Source: Neospora caninum Liverpool (Eukaryota > Apicomplexa > Conoidasida > Eucoccidiorida > Sarcocystidae). Taken from it: a DNA stretch of 64,000 nucleotides. Shown piece after piece: positions 48,596-64,000 of the stretch; position 1 is the first letter of the stretch; the number at the start of each line of letters is the position of its first letter. The notes beneath the pieces are model-generated. The model searched no databases, had not been told where the DNA came from, and was given only the letters and a program-made list of their open reading frames with translations. The position numbers and the translations under genes are program-made. The stretch lies in contig NC_018393.1 of NCBI RefSeq assembly GCF_000208865.1, positions 3,883,737-3,947,736 of the forward strand. Direction: 5' to 3'.

Positions 48596-48778
48596 GTGGA
48601 GACCCGCTGGAGACAGATGTCAGGAGCGCGGCCGAGGGTCGCATTCAGTATAAATGATCTCGGGGATCCGGCGATGGCATCTGTCGTGCGGGAAAGCTCT
48701 CATTGGCAACAGCCATTGCCGTGCGAAGTTGGAGACGAGGGATTTGATCGCGAGGCACCTGCAACACAGAACAGCTGA
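48596..48778 (+). other. alternative last exon of the three-domain ApiAP2 gene
   Basis: The acceptor TTTTGTAG directly precedes a phase-0 frame of 60 codons ending at TGA 48776-48778, starting VETRWRQMSGARPRVAFSIN. It fits the strong donor GAG|GTGAGT at 48100/48101 in the preceding exon. If used, it replaces the acidic tail encoded by 48101-48301. The sequence alone cannot decide which end is used, or whether both are. Confidence 0.35.
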
Positions 48779-51010
48779 AGCGGCACACAGGGCTTGCTAA
48801 TGAGCGGCTGCTATCCGAGCGTCAGGAACAAGCAGTCCGGCTGAGAACAAGGCGCCAAAAATCCAGTAACCCGGCTTTCTGTTGCACCTTCACTTCTCAC
48901 AGATCCCGTCGGGCACAGCGTTGTAATTTTTAGTCTGTTGACTGTAAAAGAAGATAATGACACCCCAGCGAAACGTCGGCGGTCGGTCCAGGATCGAGAA
49001 ATATTGCTGAACAACAACAGCATGGTGGTATATTGGATCAGGAAGGGCCCAAAGAGAAATGCCAGGCAAACACGAAGCGCCTTCGGATAAGCGTTACGAG
49101 AGTGCCAGTGCCGGGCACACGACGTACAGGCAGTTCTGGCTTTTCGACCGCTTTCGATTGGCGGTGGTAACTGCGTGACATGTCACAGTGTCCGATCTGT
49201 GCCGTACGCGACGGACACGCATCACGCGTCCCCCATTTGCCCATGGATGAATCGAAGTGTCGTCACCATGAGTCTTCGCTTGATACTGTGGGTCTTGTGG
49301 CAGTAGGCAGTCCCGGGCTCATGACTTTGCCTGCAGTCGCATTCGCTATGGACCATTCTTTGCTGGTAGTCGCATTTGTCAGTGCCTTAACTGGGTGAAG
49401 ATTCAGACACCCGTGCTTTTAACTCCGTTGGGCCACCGACCAGTTTTTGAAGTGGTGAAGCACGCTTGCGGCTTTGTCAACAGAACTTGCGAGCGACTAC
49501 CCCTGCATGCGGTAGGTTGGCTAGCTCTGTACGTGGCTTTAGTTAACACCAGCGATGCCGACACAGATGCAAGTTGCCTGTAAACGATAGTAAGAGACTC
49601 GCAGAAACGGAACAGATGCTGCATATTTTAGAGAGGTTGCCGCGAGCTGGATCGACTGTTCGGTTCTTTGAATATGAGTTGCTTACAACGGTTCGGTTTT
49701 GCAGCGTGCGTTGCGCAGAAGCAGGGTACTTCTACTTGACGCCCTCTCTAATCCAGGTTCGTCAAAGTTGGAACAGGAAGGCGGCAATAGGGTGCCCGGT
49801 AGTTTTGCCCTTCTTCCTCACGTGTGGCAAGCACCAGGTATGGTCGGACAGAAACATCTTCCGAAACGAAGCAGCACTTCCATCCTTTGCTGCCTGATGG
49901 ACTGCCATTTTTCAGCATCTGGATATACCACTAGGAACCCGTCAGGTGCCCACAAAACTATCAAGAAGTGTAAAAAGGTTTCTGCAACACCTGTTTTAGT
50001 GGCTGGTAGGAGGCAAAACCAGTCTTGCTTTCTTGACTCCGCGCGAGAGGTAATACAGGCAGCAGTTGGAAGCGCGATCTTTTGCGTCAGAGTGAAGATA
50101 GCCGATCAACTCCCACGCTCGGAGATAATCACCTGAGCAGAGGTTTGAGTCGCAGCATAGGAAACGGATGTCTAAACGCCTCCCTCAAAGATACTAAATT
50201 GAATTCCCATAATATCTACAGCCTCTAGTGGTTGTTTGGGGCAGTTGTATTCAGACGTCCCGTGTGGGTCGACAGCAGCGACTTCAGCGAACGAGGAAAC
50301 GTGCATTGTATTCCCCGTTGTGTTACAGCGTCAACAAAGTCTCCTCCGAACGTACCAGAGACGGAAAGGGAAGCATCTTTTTTGGCAAAAAGGGTAATTA
50401 ACGCCTCTGCACATACGACGAAAGTACTACCACATCGCAGCTGCGTTGCTACAATCGCTACCTATCTTTTTGGTAGGTGCGTGCGTTCGTCCCAACGGTT
50501 TCCGTACTACCAGCGCTGCGGAACAGCACGAAAAGCACAGGCGCACAAATCTAAGCAGTGTTGGTGATCAGGCAGATCGATAGACTGTGAGTAGCGGAGA
50601 TAGGACAGAGGCAAGCCAAAACGACACCGAGCAAGAAAACTGAGACTTCCTCGGTTGTCTAACGTTGTTCAGACCTGGGGCAGAGGAGATGGGATCGTCT
50701 AAGTCGCAGCTTCGTCGTCATGATTTTTTTGTTGACTTTGAGGAAAATGGCCACCAAATTACTTTAGGCTTGAGGATGTTTGTATGTTACACGCGCCTGC
50801 TGCGCCGCGATTAACTGCAAGAGCATTCCGTTAATCAGATTACCGCCAGGCCGCTAACACCTGAGAGTTCCGGATATTTGGGAAAGAGACGTCCTGCTCG
50901 GTGTAGTTGGTGTCTTGCTTTCATTTGTGTTCACGGGCGATATCTCTCGAGAACTACTGGCTCCTTGGTTCCTGCCGCGAGACAAATCCTCCACCCTTTG
51001 TCGCCCTGAA
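48779..51010. other. intergenic region upstream of the sulfate-activation gene
   Basis: No exon with protein-like composition is supported on either strand. The interval should hold the 3' end of the ApiAP2 gene and the promoter of the ATP sulfurylase-APS kinase gene. No repeat, RNA gene or transposon remnant was recognised. Confidence 0.5.
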
Positions 51011-55355
<4,345 letters not shown>

Positions 55356-58300
55356 GAGCGGTGATTATAAAAAGAATGCATACGCCTTCACGGTAGACGC
55401 AACGAATTTTGTTCTTTCCTCATGCTGAAGTTGGTTATGACGACAGTTGAACAACCGGCGAGTCAAACAAGGGAACACAATTTCGTTCCCGTCAGAGTAT
55501 TGTGACTCGTCCAAGTCGAACCTTATACGCAATCGATATGGAGATCAGAAAAGTCCGAGCGGGAGAAGGTGGTTGCATGAGCAGTGTGACACCGCAGGCG
55601 TCCTAGCTCTCAGGGGTGATCGATTGAACCTGTTTCCGTTTTGTGTGCCTATCAGCCTGCATCTCCATCTGGGGTACACTTGCAACTGACTGTGGGAATT
55701 GGCGTCTTTGCGTCACTTTAACAATCTGACGATCCACGTCAGAGGCGTCGCCTGCCGGACTTTCAACCTGCTTGCCATCTGCTTGTCTCACTTCGAGTCT
55801 CTATACCGTCTACCGAGTGCTGCGGATGGATGTTGCATTTCGATGTAACTAGACTGTGCCAGACGCACAGGAAGGGTGTCTTCTGACAGCCGACGAGAAT
55901 CAATGTAAAAACTGAACCACGATCCGAGATCGTGATTGAAGGCACATACTGCAACAGCGCTGAACCCGGTTCTTGTGGTGTCGCGCACATCCGTCATAGG
56001 CGTCTCCGGTGTTCATAGCATTGCCCTGACTGGTCAGGCCTATTCGGTAGAGAGCCCTGCCACAGCATATCCAAAAAGAAAGCAGCCCCTTACGACCGTA
56101 GTGAGCGCTGTCCACAGTAGTAGAACACGCTTTCTAGCTACACTGAGGTTATTTTGTGCGACAGCGCGCAAGAAGCCGAGAGACGGCACAACAACTGTTG
56201 CCATGAACGGGCACACTGTGTCACCGGTGTCCGGTCAATGGTATTTGCCATACTGATGCAATAGTGACCCAATTTACGGCCATAATGCTAATAAGCAAGA
56301 AAACATTGGTATAACGTCAAAGTGGAGTCCTGGCGGCTCCACTGGGGAACGCCTTCCTCGGCACATGTGGGGAAGAGCCTGTGCGTTCGAGGTCCATGGC
56401 ATATTTCGATTGAGGACGCCCCACTTGGTTCAGAGCCTTGGACAATACATCTGTGAAAAGTCTCTTTCAGCTGTTACGCACCGGTTGTGTAGTTGTTGTC
56501 TGGGGACTGCGAGACGGAGGGGGAGGGGGGGCCAGGCAAGAGGCGTTACGCGAATTTGTAGGGACCCGAACTCTTGCGCTTGCGCGACCCCAATCGTGCC
56601 TCAGAATGGTAAGAAGAAATATTTTTCGTACATCCAGAGCTACGGACCGCTGCACTGAGCACAAACGCGGTGATGCTGGTTCTGCGTGTCTTCGCGTGGT
56701 GCGTAGCTGCTGGCTGGCTGGAAACCGTCCTCGTCTTGACAGCTTGGAGATTGACTTCCGTTTGAGCCTGACAAACTATCGGACAGCATTTCAATCCTCT
56801 TGCTCGGGACATGTGCGTTGAAGCTTAAAGGGGGACTTAGCCTCGACTTTTTTTTCGTGTGCTCTCGCCGTTTGCTTCGAGCACCGTGACGCCTTCCCCT
56901 AAACAAGAGAGAAGAAACTGAGTCTTGACACGCGTGGGCTAAGTTCATTGCAATTTTTGTTTCCGAGACGCGGGTTAGACTGCTGTTTCAATAATTTAGT
57001 GTGTATCTGTAACGCTTGTTGGGTCTGTGGAAAGACATGCAAAAGAGTCTTCTCAGAGTTTGTCGCCTGGGGATGTAAGACCTGATACAAGCATATGGAT
57101 GTGACTAAACACAAGTGAAGAGTGGCTCTCCGCGTTGCTTTGGAATCTAAAGGATGGATAGTCGGCTAGTCGGCCTCTTCTTAGCTTCCTTCTTGCGGTA
57201 TGCCTGCCTTTCGGTACTGTGAAGAACGCTACCGTTTTCTCGATCGTGACAAACTTGTCCTGCGTTTGGTCTGTTTTTGTGGTTGCGAACACATACCGCA
57301 CTGGTCGTTTTGGCAGTGGTTAGAGTCGGATGGAAGCTCGTCGAGGAAAGATGGATTCGTCTGAAGTGCGCTAGCATCCCTAAATCCTTGTTGCCAGTAG
57401 GTCTACTCCGCCACCGTAAACATTTGTGTTTTCTCGGTAGGCGGAACATGCGCAGACCCATATTTGCGCGCCAGAACTTGTGGGTGCGAGCTTTGGCACA
57501 ACGCGTATGGTGATTGCTGGTCGTGTTTCTCTGATCGGGTAGGTAGGCACAAAAAGGGTCTAGGTACTGGTGTCCGAGTGTCAGGAGGCCCACAGTGGGA
57601 AGACTGAAAATTGAAAGTAGCTCTTATCGCTGGTCACAACCTATGCTCTGTGTCGGAGCAGTCGTCGTCGAGGGAGCTGACCGGACCTGGATGTGATTTT
57701 GACGCGCCACTTTTCGTACAACAGAAGAGGACAATTGCCACTTTTTCCCCACAAGGGCTCATCTGCTGTCACTTTTTCTGGTGAGGCACTCGGTCGGTTA
57801 CTCGGAGACCACGTTCAGATGCAAGTTCTTTGTGGGCGTCCGGAGATGAGGACGCCACAGGAGTTGGGCGGCAGCAATGTGAAACAGTACACGTCTGGAA
57901 ACAAAGAGAGGAGACAGAAAAAAGGGAACAGAGAGCCAAAGGGCCACACGTGGAACAAGAGCAGAAAAAGTGATTGCAGCCCCATGTCGTAGGGATGTTT
58001 ACCACGCTTGGTTTTGTTGTCGTCAGCTGGTTGTCCACTCAGCTGTTAGTCCCCGGTTTTCGACCGCATAATGCCCTTCCCCGCTTTCGTTTGCTGACAA
58101 TCATTCGGAAGACGTTTTTGGTTGTTGTGGCGTAGGGCACTGTAGAGGCAATTAAAATGCAAGGAGCCGCACACTGCACTGAATATGCAGAGGGAGCTTG
58201 AACACAGTAACGAAGCTTATCTTAGAGACTTCGCCCCCGCGTGCCGCAGCGCCGGTAGCGATTTGGGACCGTCTGCAACTGGGTGAAGGCGTGTTTGTCC

Positions 58301-61300
58301 TGAGCGCGGTTTGGCACCAGCCAAGTCGACTTTAGTCCGTCAGGATCTGAACGCCATAGTTGGGGCGTTGTTTCTTCTCCCAGTAAAAGCATAGATACCA
58401 TGCCAAACCTGGATGTGAGCTAATACCAGGAAACATGGGAATGCGATAGCTGCCATGTGAGGCAGTTCTCAAAGTTTAAGTTCTGGCCGATTTTTTTTGT
58501 GAGCAGATCCACTCCTGCCGCACGGTTACAAGTATATGTGGAGCTTTAACTTGATACCGGTGCGACAGATTTCAAGCGGGCAGTGTCTTACATTGAATCA
58601 TAAGGGAACAGTTGGTTTGGTGTGGTTGTGTGAACCACAAACGCTCCCCAAAAGCTAGCGCTTTTGAATCACTCGACTTCGGTAATGAAGGATACCAGCA
58701 AAAGAAGGGGAATCTCTTTTGTGGGGTTCGCAGGTTCTTTTCTGCATCATTAACTTAGATGGCAGCAGAACAGAGAGCTCGCACTAACGCGTGGCGTCTG
58801 TAAGCCTGCGACATCGAGGGGAGGTTCAACCAAGCGCTGCAACTCCTAGCAGAGTGCGTTGTAGGCAATGAGGGAGTGAAAGAGATCAACCGCTAGCTCT
58901 GATCTGAACTACAAGGAAAATCACCATCTGCACGAATTGAGATGCAGTGGGCAAAGTCATCTACTATACAATTACCCTCGGTCGTACTACCTGCGTCTCT
59001 GAAGACACATATGCTTGACGCGTGCACACCTCGATGGAATGTCAAGCTCTGAACTAGCAGTTCGCATATTCCTTTCGTGTATCACCGGTGATTTTGCCGG
59101 TGATAGGCAAGGACTCATGCGAGAGTACCGCGTCCATGTCGCTAACGGGATTTGACTGTGAGTTCGCCAAAACCTGTAAAACTCTCGTCCGTTCTGATTA
59201 CCAAAGAATCTTTGTCCAAGTAGCTGCCTCTCACTTCAATTCTCTGCATCAACATCTTTTGAAAAGGCTGTGCTGTGGAAACCGTTCAACTGTAGGCTGC
59301 TGTGGCAATATTGATTCCATCAATGTGCGCAGGAATATCTTCTCTTCTCATCGACATCAGCATGGTGGCTGGCTATCATGGAAGTCGAAGGAATAGTTCA
59401 GTGACTCCGGTAACACTGGCATGGAAGCGAAAGGACGGCCCCGTACGTGCACCGTTCCATTTTGAAGGCAGCCCCACAGAACACAAGAACGGGTGTATAA
59501 AGTCATTATTTGTGCTTCCGGGTGACAACAGCAGCTGCAGCGACGGTGGATAGAGGATCGGTCAATCCTTTCCTTTGGGGACCTTGTAAAGAGACCAGGA
59601 GCCCGTTTCTGCATTTGAACAGCTAAACTAGATTTTCATTTCCAGTCGAACCGGTACACTCCAGCCAATAGGCGACGACCATTGCCGACTATTTTGGATC
59701 GCGATTTATACATGCAATACTGTTTCTCCTTTCCAGTCTTCGTGAGTGACGCATGAGGTCAACCTGGCATAGTAGATGGTTCGTTCTCCGTTGGAAACTA
59801 TGCAGCTAGCTGGGAAAAGGGAAAAGTGAGTCTCTGAGACGTCCGTCCCTCCCCTTGTGCTGGCCGGTGAGACATACAGTTTTACGACCTTGTGAGTTGT
59901 AACGGAGGCATACGCATGCCTGAATATCCCACAGTGAGCGCGGAACTGCAGAACAAGTGGATGTGAGTTACTTTCCATCTGAATGAGAAATACCGCAAAG
60001 TGTATCTTCTTTCCTCTCTGGGGAAGGATCCGCTTGCTGGAATTGTACCATTCTTGTATCCTTTCATGGCAACGACCCAGGGTAGGCGTTTCCCGCAAAT
60101 ATTGAATGGAACGGGTATATCAACCGCTTAAGAGCTGATCATTGTAATTTGATATGGTTCGAAACAACACGTGTTAGACGGGGTTTTAAGGTGCTGCGCC
60201 GTTTTTATTCCTTGTCATATCCACCTAGCTGCATGTGGCTACCAGATCTATGCACTGAATTTCCGGATTTTGCCGCTCGCCGAACAGGTGAGAACAAGGA
60301 TTTGATCGCGCTAAATTCTTTGACTGTGTACAATGGCATACGGTTACAGGTGTTCGCAGAGAAGATCCACCGCCCCTTTCTATGAAGAGGGGGACACAAC
60401 TCGCCAGGACCCACGTGCCCGGGTTAAATGCTTGTAAGCTCTGTTGGCTCTCCGGAGGATCGAGTGACTGGATTCGTTTTCAGCGCGAAGCCTCTCCATT
60501 TTCATTATCGTACTGCCTTGCGGATCTGGAATTGACGCTATGCTCATCTGCTGACATGGGTGGGAAGTAGCTCACATGCCCGGATGTCAGGTTCACTCGG
60601 CAGTGAGACAGGTGGAGTGCCTCATCATGATGATCGCAATTTGAATGGCGGCGGAGTTGATCCCTTGTATAATACACCTCGTTGGTGAACTTGCACTTGC
60701 CATCAAGGACACTGCAATTCCTAGGAGACAGTCTAGGAGTGAGCGCAACAAAATGATGCGCGACTCTCGCTAGTTTTCGTTTTTCGGGCGTACTCGACTG
60801 GCCGGCCAACTCTCCGAATCAGAAATATCTTCGCGCTGCCGATCGATATTACTGAAACTCTGTAGTCCAGAAAAAAATGGCACATCCTTTGTAGTACAGT
60901 AGTACAGTTCGTATTGTATGTCAGGACTAAGTCGCCTGGAAATATGTGGAAAGGATGATTTCTACCTTTCCGTCTTTGCAGTACCATGCACCGGCCCCCG
61001 GCTCGTGTGTGCTAGGTTAGACGAGGGGAGATCTAGGGATTCCACGTATTGGAGGAAAAGTACGTTCCCTTGCTTTGTTTCATCCCTCTGTATTCTAGGT
61101 ATATGAAAGCTCATTCCCCATAATTTGGGACGGGTGTGATGGTGAGATGGAACCCGGAAAAGTTCGTTCTCTCGTAAAGGTGCAGTTTCTCCAGCATCAC
61201 ACGTATTGGTCACCTGGTGACACGTATAGATTGCGCACAGACAGTAAACCTCAGAAACTGTCTATTCGGAAGTGAGGGGAAACTTGCGTCTCGACAGAAT

Positions 61301-61779
61301 GCAGTGTCTTAGTTCTAGTGCTCCACAGTCTCCGACTCGCACATCCGCTCACATCACTGTGATTATGCTCTTCCCTAAGAGCAGTGAACAGGTATCGCGG
61401 TTGATTCACGCACCCAAAAGTTCGCAAGTTCGGAGGTTCGGCGGCTCCCTATGACTGCTTCACCGGAATCACACGTGCGCTGTCTCCAGGCCTGTGGTAC
61501 TAAACGCAAAAGGCAAGGGGCGCGTTCTGTTCATTAGAACATCGTGAAGCACACGCGTAGCCGTTTTGCCCTGGTTATTGTCACGTCAATGTTTTATGAT
61601 GCTTGTGTGGAAAAGCGTATGCCTCCCCCTGGGCAATAGTCCACGAAAGGTTCTTCTTCAATTAGAAGCCGCGAGCCTCCTTTTCATCTCTTTTGTCCTT
61701 GTCCTGAAGCACTAGTTGAACGGTCTGCTTTAATAACTGTCAGATGCACAAGCTGGAGCACCACGGATATACAAGCGTA
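55356..61779. other. subtelomeric region without intact genes
   Basis: About 6.4 kb after the last intact gene contains only short, conflicting open frames on both strands. Frames such as plus 56438-56821 or minus 57147-57593 show no domain pattern and no good splice partners. No transposon, tRNA or surface-antigen-like repeat was recognised. Parts may be decayed gene copies like the one at 61780-62660, but I could not align upstream parts of the sulfurylase gene here by eye. Confidence 0.5.
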
Positions 61780-62660
61780 TGAAAGAACAGCTAGATGCAA
61801 GCCCGGGAAGCTGTACCCTCGGAAAGAAAAGAACCCGGATGGATAACTTTATGGGACTGGGTCGTCATCCGCCAGCTTCTCTGTAGACCATTGGGCTTCT
61901 CACGAGACGACATGAGGCATGTCATTCTTTCACCTACCCTGTGGTAAAATCCTCCTTGCTTGAGATACATTTCTGCGCGGCAAACCTCCATTCACAGACA
62001 CGGTGACTCTGCGCGTACACATGGTCGCGGACCGTCAGACCAGCTGCTGGCACGTGTTCTGCATTTTTGTCGTTGTCTCACGGCACCACATTTGCATCTT
62101 GAGCGGCGTACGACGGCACCACCGTCCCGCTATTTATGAGCTTCTTCTGTCCTCTGCTGACAAGATTACGATACACTGAAGAGTTGTCGTTGAGTGGAAG
62201 CTATAGGCAGACTCGTAGAGCAGCCTTGGGTCTTGAATGCAAGTTTCATTACATGAGACCCTTGAAGTCTGGAGATAGTTCGTTCCCTATCTACCATTTA
62301 AAATCGTGTAAATATATTCAACAGAACTACAATGGTCACGCTCATGGATTCAGCGTCCAGGACTACCGGGGCGCTTAATAACGACTCCGTTTTCCAGCTC
62401 CCAATTAAACTACATATTAACATGAGCGGACCCTTGCACGTGTCAGCCCATTCGCGTAGCGCTCTACGTAATGCTTAATGGATTCAAGTCGTCCAAAAAC
62501 ATGTGCTTGCTGTGCACCGCACTCCCGCCTGGCGTGCCATGGCAGCTAATTTCAACTTCACCGTTTACCTGTTTATCTTTGAGTCCCACGGCCAACATGC
62601 AGGGCATAGGATACATTGTCGTCGGAACTGTGGAACGTAAAGGAATTTCTATCTGATCGC
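61780..62660 (+). pseudogene. decayed copy of the APS-kinase exons and intron
   Basis: The segment aligns in order with 54357-55060 of the intact ATP sulfurylase-APS kinase gene: first-kinase-exon sequence at 61780-61915, then the following intron, then last-exon sequence at about 62595-62660. Shared blocks include CACAGACACGGTGACTCT, found in both introns, GAAAGAAC against GAAAGAGC at the exon start, GGGCTTCTCACGAGA against AGGCTTCTCAAGGGA, and CATAGGATACATTG against AATAGGCTACATTG. Damage: an in-frame TAG a few codons after the exon start, the donor GTAAGG replaced by GCATGT, the acceptor CTCAG replaced by CCCAC, length changes that shift frame, and an insertion of roughly 200 bases in the intron. 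Orientation matches the parent. The copy breaks off about 65 bases before the telomere-type repeats. It cannot encode a working kinase. Confidence 0.88.
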
Positions 62661-62725
62661 GGGTACACTCTGTCTTCTATCGGTGTGCGCTAACTCTAAA
62701 TTCATCTTGTAACTTTGCTGTTTTA

Positions 62726-62847
62726 GGGTTTAGGGTTCAGTTTAGGGTTTAGGGTTCAGTTTAGGGTTTAGGGTTCAGTTTAGGGTTCAGGGTTCAGGGT
62801 TTAGGGATCAGGGTTTAGGGTTCAGGGTTCAGGGTTTAGGGTTCAGG
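62726..62847 (+). repeat. degenerate telomere-associated repeats (TTTAGGG/TTCAGGG mix)
   Basis: Irregular alternation of TTTAGGG, TTCAGTTTAGGG and TTCAGGG begins abruptly after unique sequence. It is recognisably derived from the telomere heptamer, with C substituted at the third position in many units and some 5-base spacers. It forms the inner boundary of the telomeric tract. Confidence 0.9.
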
Positions 62848-63570
62848 GTTTTAGTCTAGGGTTCAGGGGTTTTAGTCTTGGGTTCAGGGGTTTTAGTCTA
62901 GGGTTCAGGGGTTTTAGTCTAGGGTCCAGGGGTTTTAGTCTAGGGTCCAGGGGTTTTAGTCTAGGGTTTAGGGGTTTTAGTCTAGGGTTTAGGGGTTTTA
63001 GTCTAGGGTTTAGGGGTTTTAGTCTAGGGTTTAGGGGTTTTAGTCTAGGGTTTAGGGGTTTTAGTCTAGGGTTTAGGGGTTTTAGTCTAGGGTTTAGGGG
63101 TTTTAGTCTAGGGTTTAGGGGTTTTAGTCTAGGGTTTAGGGGTTTTAGTCTAGGGTTTAGGGGTTTTAGTCTAGGGTTTAGGGGTTTTAGTCTAGGGTTT
63201 AGGGGTTTTAGTCTAGGGTTTAGGGGTTTTAGTCTAGGGTTTAGGGGTTTTAGTCTAGGGTTTAGGGGTTTTAGTCTAGGGTTTAGGGGTTTTAGTCTAG
63301 GGTTTAGGGGTTTTAGTCTAGGGTTTAGGGGTTTTAGTCTAGGGTTTAGGGGTTTTAGTCTAGGGTTTAGGGGTTTTAGTCTAGGGTTTAGGGGTTTTAG
63401 TCTAGGGTTTAGGGGTTTTAGTCTAGGGTTTAGGGGTTTTAGTCTAGGGTTTAGGGGTTTTAGTCTAGGGTTTAGGGGTTTTAGTCTAGGGTTTAGGGGT
63501 TTTAGTCTAGGGTTTAGGGGTTTTAGTCTAGGGTTTAGGGGTTTTAGTCTAGGGTTTAGGGGTTTTAGTC
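62848..63570 (+). repeat. 21-bp higher-order array derived from the telomere repeat
   Basis: The unit TTTTAGTCTAGGGTTTAGGGG is 21 bases and repeats about 34 times, nearly perfectly except in the first few units, which carry TTCAGGG, TCTTGGG or TCCAGGG variants. Twenty-one bases equal three heptamers (TTTAGGG, GTTTTAG, TCTAGGG), so the array looks like a homogenised expansion of three mutated telomere units. Confidence 0.92.
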
Positions 63571-64000
63571 TAGGGTTTAGGGTTTAGGGTTTAGGGTTTA
63601 GGGTTTAGGGTTTAGGGTTTAGGGTTTAGGGTTTAGGGTTTAGGGTTTAGGGTTTAGGGTTTAGGGTTTAGGGTTTAGGGTTTAGGGTTTTAGGGTTTAG
63701 GGTTTAGGGTTTAGGGTTTAGGGTTTAGGGTTTAGGGTTTAGGGTTTAGGGTTTAGGGTTTAGGGTTTAGGGTTTAGGGTTTAGGGTTTAGGGTTTAGGG
63801 TTTAGGGTTTAGGGTTTAGGGTTTAGGGTTTAGGGTTTAGGGTTTAGGGTTTAGGGTTTAGGGTTTAGGGTTTAGGGTTTAGGGTTTAGGGTTTAGGGTT
63901 TTAGGGTTTAGGGTTTTAGGGTTTAGGGTTTAGGGTTTAGGGTTTAGGGTTTAGGGTTTAGGGTTTAGGGTTTAGGGTTTAGGGTTTAGGGTTTAGGGTT
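63571..64000 (+). repeat. telomere, (TTTAGGG)n, right chromosome end
   Basis: About 60 copies of TTTAGGG run to the window edge, with rare TTTTAGGG units (for example near 63687 and 63900). The G-rich strand reads toward the right, as expected for a right-hand chromosome end. TTTAGGG is the telomere repeat known from Toxoplasma and other coccidia. Confidence 0.97.

Noticed and set aside
58900..61700. Possible leftward extension of the duplicated sulfate-activation gene
   Set aside because: Comparing by eye with the sulfurylase exons gave only isolated short matches such as CAGAAAAAAAT near 60869; not enough to claim homology without an alignment.

Overview
This is nuclear DNA from a eukaryote, most likely a sarcocystid coccidian (the Toxoplasma/Neospora/Hammondia/Besnoitia group; genus not resolvable by eye). 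The evidence is TTTAGGG telomeric repeats at the right end, intron-rich genes with GT-AG junctions, long gene-poor spacers, two ApiAP2 transcription-factor genes (one with an ACDC domain), and a two-AAA Clp ATPase with a signal-peptide leader of the kind used for plastid import. The window runs from an internal region out to a chromosome end, with the telomere on the right. There is no sign of bacterial, phage or CRISPR sequence.

Layout: (1) 1-81, tail of a plus-strand gene that starts outside the window. (2) 82-3786, no convincing gene. (3) 3787-6422, minus strand, a Sec14/CRAL-TRIO-like lipid-binding protein in three phase-consistent exons. (4) 11242-13879, minus strand, a multi-exon conserved-looking protein of unknown function with a helical/coiled-coil C-terminal half. 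(5) 18715-21784, plus, a six-exon Nudix hydrolase of the ADP-ribose/ADP-sugar pyrophosphatase type, with one GC-AG intron and a long disordered insertion. (6) 25288-32330, plus, a sixteen-exon Hsp100/Clp ATPase with signal-peptide-like leader. (7) 35789-38581, minus, a single-exon ApiAP2 protein with AP2 and ACDC domains. (8) 43105-48301, plus, a second ApiAP2 protein with three AP2-like domains, pointing away from the first. (9) 51011-55355, plus, a fused ATP sulfurylase-APS kinase, the two-step sulfate activation enzyme that makes PAPS. (10) 55356-62725, subtelomere without intact genes but with a decayed copy of the APS-kinase exons and intron at 61780-62660. (11) 62726-64000, telomere-derived repeats: a degenerate zone, a roughly 34-copy 21-bp higher-order array, then canonical TTTAGGG.

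The genes do not form a pathway and are not operon-like. They are separate eukaryotic transcription units: lipid trafficking, nucleotide-sugar clean-up, protein unfolding (probably in the apicoplast or secretory system), transcription control and sulfate activation. Exon borders were assigned by hand from splice consensus, reading-frame phase and domain continuity. Most models close exactly in phase; unresolved joints are stated in each entry.

Nothing here is a wholly new system. The most notable items are the subtelomeric APS-kinase pseudogene beside the telomere, the telomere-derived 21-bp array, the GC-AG intron inside the Nudix gene, the Clp ATPase with a short ClpC-like middle region but no visible ClpP-binding tripeptide, and the divergent pair of ApiAP2 genes.
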